DNA of 64,000 nucleotides from Undaria pinnatifida (lineage: Eukaryota > Sar > Phaeophyceae > Laminariales > Alariaceae): NCBI GenBank assembly GCA_012845835.1, contig JABAKD010000009.1, positions 9,482,330-9,546,329 on the forward strand, given 5' to 3'. Position 1 is the first letter of the stretch, and every line of letters begins with the position of its first letter. This document shows, piece after piece, positions 58,201 through 64,000 of the stretch. The notes beneath the pieces were generated by a model. That model saw only the letters and a program-made list of their open reading frames with translations. It was not told where the DNA came from and did not search any database. The translations under genes and the position numbers were made by a program.

Positions 58201-61200
58201 TTTGTTCTACAACCATACCTTGCTAACCACCCCCGCGGACTCTTTGCGTCTTCGTCTGGGTGCTTGCTGCCTGCCCAGGCGGCTTCAGGAGCTGCGACTG
58301 AGCGGCAACCGAATATCGGAGGTAAGCGCGCGACCTAGGACGTAGCGTATGCGTGTTGTCGGGGTGTGCGTGACGGGCGTAACAGTGGCGGGCACGAAGA
58401 CGGGGGGTTGTGTACTGCACCCACGCTGCTGGGGACGAGTTGCTTAGAAGTTGTGTGGAATATCTTATGCAGTGCTGAAAAGGGGTAAGGTATTGCAAAA
58501 GGGACCTGCTCGCGCTGTGCAAGAGTAAGCGGTGAACCACATCCTTTCATGGCTTGGTTGGTACCCGCGGTGAGTAGTGTACGATATACCCAGCACCTTA
58601 CGCCGGTTCAGAAATAATAAAGAGTTGGCTTCAATGGCACGCGGGTGCTGCACAACAGTGCACAGCAGACAACTTAGAAGTCCGTCCATACGCTCTGCCT
58701 GCGATCGGCAACCGGCCCACTCTTCCTCTTAATTTTTTGTCTTTGCAGGAACCCGCGACGTTGAGAGGGTGCACGTTGAAGGCTAAGGTTTTGCTTGAGT
58801 GCACTATCGCAACGTTGCTTGCGTTTCGGCCACATTAGCCATGCTCGCTCGCTGCCGCCTGCTTTCGACATCCACAGTTCGAGTGTTGTTGCCCCGCCAT
58901 TATAGCTCCCACTTACGACTTACTGCTGTTGATGCTGCTTCTGCTGCTACTGGTGGTGGTGGTGGTGCTGCTGCTACTGATGATGTGCGCGATGGGTGGG
59001 TGGACGGCAGGTGCCGGCGGACATTGCTGCCCTGTCGGAGCTTCGCATCCTGGCTCTCGACAACAACGATCTCAAGGCCGTGCCGCCGGCCATCGGCACC
59101 CTGCCACGCTTGCAGTCCCTCTTGCTTAGGTTAGTGCACACCTTACAATTGCTCTCGCTGTCTCGCCCGTACGGACGCCCGTGTACGGGCGGGCACATGT
59201 GAGTGCTATGCGTTCAGGGAGCTGTCATCTCTAGACCGTGTACTGGTGGGCACGTGTCATTGCCGTACTTCGAAGTGTGTTGGTTCGAAGGTCCGCCCAT
59301 TAAGCTGCTTCGGCCATGTGACTATGGCCTTGTGGGTAGATCGTTTGCTTCTGAGCATGCCATACGTGGGGTTCGAGTCCCAGCATGATGGCAGTTGTTC
59401 GTGGCTAAAGGAGGTCAACGGGTAGGCCTTCTAACACTACACGTTCGGGGGGCCATTAATGTCAGCTGTAGACCGTGTTATGGCGGGCACGTGCCATTGC
59501 TGTACCCCCAGGGAGCTACCAGCTGCAGAGGAAGAGCAAGCCCCTTGATGTGGCTTGAGTGCCCGTCTGGGCCGGAGGGTGGAGGGTGGGGGGTCGGCGG
59601 AACGTCGGCCCAGAGCGACGATTTTTCCTGAGCTGAGGAGCATGTGCGCACAAGTTGTTATGACTTACCTGGTAATATATGTCTGGTATGTTTTACCCAC
59701 TGGTACTGCTTTGTCGTCGGAAATGTTTGGTTCTTCGTCCGTCACGTTGCGCGAGGGCCCTTTTGCGTCGTTGGTAGTAAGAGGTATGACTGTATATACA
59801 GTTGTGGACCCTCTGTAGAGCTTGTATGTGCCAGCCGGAACAACCGGCACTATAGCGGCAATCGGCACAACTCTGCATAGGGCCACCTAGGGCCGCTACT
59901 GGTTGTTCCCATCTGTGCCAATCGATTTCACAGGTACTATAGCGGGCGACCGGCACTACTCAACCGGCAACATAGGATCACTACTGTATCCGCGCTGTGC
60001 GAAGCACCTGCCGACGTTTCGGCGGCAGCATACGGTCGCGGCCTCTTCCGCCCAACGCGTCGCCGTCGGTCTATAGATTATCTGGATTGCACAACTGCTG
60101 TAGTGTTGTAGCTGCGTTGCAGTTGCGGTTGTAGTTGCTGCATTGTGATTGGAGGGCAATGCGATTGGAGGGTGTGAGTTCCCCAGCGTAGGCTGAGGCT
60201 CGCTGTCTCTTTTTTCTTACTGCTGTTACTCACTTATGTGTTTGTCGAATCAGGCAAAACGAGCTGGAGGAGCTGCCCGCAGAGGTGGGGGACCTGGTCG
60301 AGCTGCGCACTCTCGGCGTCAGCAGCAACCGGTTGGAGTCGCTGCCCTCGGCGATGGGTCGGCTGCTGCTGCTCGAGTTTCTCTTCGCCAACGGGAACCG
60401 CCTACGCTCCGTTCCTCCGGAGCTTGCGGCGCTGGAGCACCTTAAAAAGGTGGAGAAGAAAACAGCATTGCAAGACGTTGCGACACATATCGATGTTGGC
60501 TCGTGTGGGTTGTTTTTTTCGCTGGCCCATTTTGGTACGTGTCTTTTGTATCTCATCAAGGTTTTTGATAAAAGAACTTTCGAAAACGTTACAAAACTGC
60601 AACGGCAAAGTTGAGTTCCAACCATTCAATCGGTCGTACTCACAGCTGACGTTTTTCACTTTCTATAAAAACTTTGCGAACAGAGCCCAGGGGAGTCGCC
60701 GACCTATATCGTTCGTGAGGACTCATATCATACACGCACGACTGCACTAACACACAGCTTCACACATGTTGATGTTTCGATGAAATCTCCGACCGGGGTA
60801 TGTTTTCCACATTGAGATGCCGGCTTGTTTGGATGTGCTTTTGCGCACGGCGTTTTGGAGCGTGTTCTGTGCTGTGGTTTTCTTGTCGCGCTCTCGGAAT
60901 GCGGTTTGGGTACTTTTTGGATTATCCTATTGTGAGGGGCGTAGTGACGAAGTGACGAATTGAATCCTCAGTATGAGGAGTCGGAAACACGCAGTTGCGT
61001 GTGTTGACTCCCAGCGATCGGCCACTTTTTTTTTCGTTCTACGTTTTACGGGTCAGCCGCTTCTAGAATGAGCCGCGAAACCGCGTTGTTGTTGTTGTTG
61101 ATGATGATGGTGGTGATGGTAGTTTTTAGTTCGTAGTTATCTTTTGCTGAGATACATATCAGGCGACCCCTCCTCGTCTTCTTGCCGCCGTGTCATGTCG

Positions 61201-61827
61201 TATTAGTACTGTAAACCCGAATGTGCTGTTTGTGGCACATCTCACGGACAAACGCGCTGCGGCTGAATCGATTATTCCCCCAAACGTAACTCTACCCATG
61301 CGTTTGACATCCGCTCCCCCCACCACGCGACACGAATAACACCCATCGTTTTTGTTTGTTGTCCTTTCCCCGCAATCTCCCTCCCGGCGTCCGCCAACTA
61401 TTTCCATTGGATGCGCCACCATCACCACCACCTACCACCGCCACCATCACCGCCACCACCACCTACCGCCTCCACCAACACCAACACCAACTCTAACACC
61501 TACCACCGCCCCCAACACCAACACCAACACCGTTGCCGCCACTACCACCACCACTACCAACGCCAACACCAACCACAACGGCACTTTTTTAAGGCCAATC
61601 TCGCAAACAACTCGATCCACTCCCTTCCGATCGACGTGGAGGCTGCCTGGGGGCGGCCGGATGCTGCAACGGGAAAGCTCGACCCGAAAGCCGTGGGATC
61701 ACCGCGCACCGTGGAAGTGTTGATTCGCGGAAATCCGATCGCGGAGGCTAAGGGTGAAGCCGACGCGCCCCCCCCCAGCTCTAGCATCGATAATGACAAA
61801 CCCGGAGCGATGGACGAAGCCCAGTAG
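52223..61827 (+). CDS. Leucine-rich repeat protein, 317 residues
   Basis: Complete gene for a probable intracellular LRR scaffold protein with no signal peptide or membrane segment. Exons: 52223-52308, 53732-53846, 55346-55432, 57369-57442, 58279-58321, 59011-59129, 60254-60449, 61594-61827 (TAG stop). All introns are GT-AG and phases join. The N-terminus is a charged cap (MFIKKDTRKIPDILADESDE, then LGRR). About nine repeats follow, e.g. LQKLSLYDNMLTNVK, LKHLNLGRNQLTSLP, LETLWADDNAVPDFP, LQELRLSGNRISEVP, LRILALDNNDLKAVP, LRTLGVSSNRLESLP, LEFLFANGNRLRSVP and LKKANLANNSIHSLP. The C-terminal cap AAWGRPDAATGK … VEVLIRGNPI ends the solenoid; a Ser/Asp tail follows. The LxxLP spacing is like the Ras-suppressor/plant-PIRL class. 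The start is set by exon 1: its phase joins the LGRR|SSEF junction and the ATG is in CACCATG context. Partner and process unknown. Confidence 0.9.
53230..53455 (+). repeat. GAAGAGGACACCC tandem pair
   Basis: About 95-base units: CCAGAAGAGGACACCCTCAC (53240) and AGAAGAGGACACCCGCAC (53328), each with a CCCGGGAA segment; a third decayed unit follows. In LRR intron 1. Confidence 0.75.
53610..53643 (+). repeat. (GCG/GCA)n repeat
   Basis: GCGGCGGCGGCAGCAGCAGC-type run about 90 bases before LRR exon 2. Confidence 0.9.
55905..56200 (-). mobile_element. Inserted element G, copy 2
   Basis: Inverse of 30925-31208 from GAAATCACGAATTATCTGG to TCGGTTCCCGATTCCTAAT. Flanked on both sides by pieces of repeat J. 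Confidence 0.8.
59310..59395 (+). other. tRNA-like relic
   Basis: A-box-like TGGCCTTGTGGGTAG and a consensus B box GGTTCGAGTCC with near-tRNA spacing, but acceptor and T stems are mismatched. Likely a pseudo-tRNA or SINE head. In LRR intron 6. Confidence 0.3.
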
Positions 61828-61869
61828 AAACGTATTGAGGCCCCTACCGTGTTGGGTGTACACTATAAC

Positions 61870-61925
61870 CACTGAGCTAATTGTATCAGTCAGCGCTGAC
61901 TGTGGATCAGTGGTTACGGTGAACA
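61870..61925. repeat. Long imperfect palindrome
   Basis: AACCACTGA and TCAGTGGTT arms enclose the perfect 16-bp palindrome CAGTCAGCGCTGACTG (61887-61902). Confidence 0.85.
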
Positions 61926-63467
61926 TGTAACGTACTGCAACTGTCGTGCAGGATTGCTGAGGCCCAGTTGAAACGTATTGGAGGCCGTACTGCTGTCGTA
62001 CGGGACCGCTGAGACCCACAAGAAGCGTGTTGAAGCCCCCATCGGACTGCTGTTGTATTACGGTGTTGCGCATACTGCTGTGTTGTTAATAGACTAAAAT
62101 CTACAGTCTCAACTGGTGTATTACGATGCTCGAGCGGTAGGTGAAGATTGCTTGCAGAGAGGGAAGCAGACCTGTGCCGACAAGGGTGGCTTATGTCCAG
62201 CAGGTACCTACTGACACGCGTACGAGTAGGGTGTGGCCTTTTTGGAGGAGGGGTAGGGGGGCGGCGGGGAGGGGTGGCCTTTGGGGGGTATTGGCTCTAT
62301 TGACACGGGAGGCGTAGGTTTACCTTGTGCCAAGCTGCTGCACAACATGCAGCACCCATCAATAGGGCTGCGGGTGCTTTGAGAAGGCATCTTTGCAATT
62401 TGGGGTTGACGAAGAAATTACTTATAAATAATTGCGGTTCAGGACTGGAGGCAAAGACACCCAAATATTAATTTTATATTATTTGCCCTTCGACAATATG
62501 CACCCCCAAGTATCGAAGGAAACGACATGCTTGCAGCGTACCCGTACTTGGTTTTTATGTTTTCGTTTGCTATCCGACCATGTGCAATTCGTGTTTTAAA
62601 CGATGTCATCAGTGGACTACGTGTTTGTATACCTGTACGCAATACTGTAGTGTTTGTATCTCTTTGACGGAGGTACTTGAGGCGAGAGAGCCGATCCAAT
62701 GATAGAACCGAAGAGTTATCGTAGTGTCACCCTCACTCAGTCCCTTTCCTGCTTCTTAGTTGAAGGCGACACTTCCTACCGTGTTGTTGGGTAATTGACG
62801 AATATCTTGAAGCACGAGTGGTACCTATTCCAAAGATAAAATAGGGAGCAAAACAGTCATGGTTGATACTGGGGTACCCCGGAGAGTACATACACCATAT
62901 TTATAGAGATACTCGTGTCGTACTGCTTTTATATGGAAGGGAATTCGATTTATATCGGAACGAAATCTGACCTACGCCACACTGTCGGAGGGCAACAACA
63001 ATAATAAAATACCCTACTGGTTCCAGGTATACCCTACTACAGTACACTTACGCCCCTGTGCTAAAGTACACGAGCACGGTTATTGAGTTTTTAACTACAT
63101 GGAAGCTAGTTGTTATTGAAGTTTGAAGAGGAGCATGCGCTCACCGCTATCCATCTTACGACGCAATGTTATTATGGTATTGTGCCCTGGTTATAGCAAC
63201 ATACCCGGTATGTATTTACCGCCATTCCGTTTTGCTGCCTGTGGTAACACCTGCCCGACACATCTGCGGACTGGCGGGGTGGGCTGCATAAGTATTCACT
63301 GTGGACAGCTGTCGCACGCGCTTAGCCATTCATTGGGATGAGAGCTCATGTGTTGATCGTGTAGCGCTGACAGTAAATAATGGTGGTATTGCTTCTAAAA
63401 AATATCAGGTTTTGGGGGAGGGTAAAGATCTCAGGTGAGGAAGCTGAGCGAAATTGTTGATAAGTAC

Positions 63468-63705
63468 CCCCCCCCCCCCAACGTCGTAGCATGGCTCTTC
63501 CGCTCTCGGCCGTTGGCAAATCCAACAGGATGCGGCTCATCATCCATGCGACTCGCTGAGCATCTCGCGGCGCTTCGCGCTTGGTGCACGCGATGTCTGC
63601 CTGGTCGGCGAAAACCTGACATGCTCCGTCCCGACATTGTAGGGATGCGAGGGTCTAGTTTATACCCTATGGTCATGCCACTACGGCCAAGCACCAGCTG
63701 AGTAC
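63468..63705 (+). mobile_element. Poly(C)-tailed retroposon, opposite orientation
   Basis: ATGCGACTCGCTGAGCATC, GCGCTTCGCGCTTGGTGCAC, GCATTGTAGGGATGCGAGGG in sense, ending near CCCCTCCCCGCCCCCCCC (to 63725). The clearest copy in this orientation. Confidence 0.75.
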
Positions 63706-64000
63706 ACCCCTCCCCGCCCCCCCCTACCGCACAGTAGCATGACTCTTCCGCTCTTAGTTGTTGACGCACTCCAAATAATTACATCTTCCACTCTAAATCC
63801 AAGTAGTTGGCCTCCAAAACGGGGAGGGGGGGTTGGTGCTACTCGCAAGGGCGTTAGTGTAACACAGCAACAGAACGCTGGGGAGGGATGGGGTGAGGTG
63901 GTCTTGTAGCATATATAGACTATGCTCGCAAGATATGTTGTGCCTTGGTATATATGCAGAACGCGAAGAAGGCGACGCGGCGGAGATCACTGCACGCGAT

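Larger units (their letters stand above)
61828..64000. other. 3' flank of the LRR gene, no gene recognised
   Basis: Begins with three degraded copies of the sequence around the LRR stop codon (61820, 61968, 62015), includes a long palindrome at 61870-61925, and then mostly unassigned DNA. No conserved coding sequence seen. Confidence 0.55.

Noticed and set aside
59310-59395. Functional tRNA gene
   Set aside because: B box is good but acceptor and T stems do not pair; kept only as a tRNA-like relic.

Overview
This window is eukaryotic nuclear DNA. It holds three protein-coding genes split into many short exons (about 40 to 700 bases) by long introns, and most of the rest is intron or intergenic DNA packed with transposon remnants, minisatellites and long G or C homopolymers. 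I infer a photosynthetic or otherwise flagellate stramenopile, most likely a brown alga. The reasons are the very intron-rich GC-moderate genes, the T/G-rich intron sense strands, the poly-G tracts, and a flagellar gene (CFAP100) that lineages without flagella lack. The taxon is inference; the gene structures are read directly from splice sites and phase.

Region 1 (1-23752, + strand) is the 3' part of a large chromatin-remodeller gene. It starts inside the SNF2/CHD helicase C-terminal lobe, resembling the CHD6-9/Kismet type. It continues in phase through 22 exons into a PHD finger, an NSD-like zinc-finger/PHD cluster, a complete extended PHD (ePHD), a degenerate PHD, a bromodomain and an acidic, AT-hook-bearing tail. 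About 1,530 residues are in the window and the N-terminus lies to the left. One exon has a length that breaks the frame at a G14 tract.

Region 2 (23753-29110) is a tail-to-tail intergenic gap made of duplicated blocks and repeat fragments.

Region 3 (29111-50388, - strand) is a complete 13-exon CFAP100 (CCDC37) gene, 542 residues. It encodes a coiled-coil component of the MIA complex that regulates inner-arm dynein in motile flagella. Two of its 12 introns have GC-AG ends. Its introns carry at least four families of small inverted-repeat elements, some nested, a tRNA-derived SINE, and a 98-bp higher-order tandem array.

Region 4 (50389-52222) is a divergent intergenic region with a cluster of CCATGG palindromes and two TATA-like boxes.

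Region 5 (52223-61827, + strand) is a complete 8-exon gene for a 317-residue leucine-rich-repeat protein. Region 6 (61828-64000) is repeat-rich flank.

Across the window three repeat stories stand out: retroposon copies whose 3' ends finish in poly(C), seen as poly-G at the left edge of + strand copies, and which match the 3' end of a LINE fragment; an A-tailed tRNA-derived SINE; and 15 copies of the near-palindrome TACCNGGTA.
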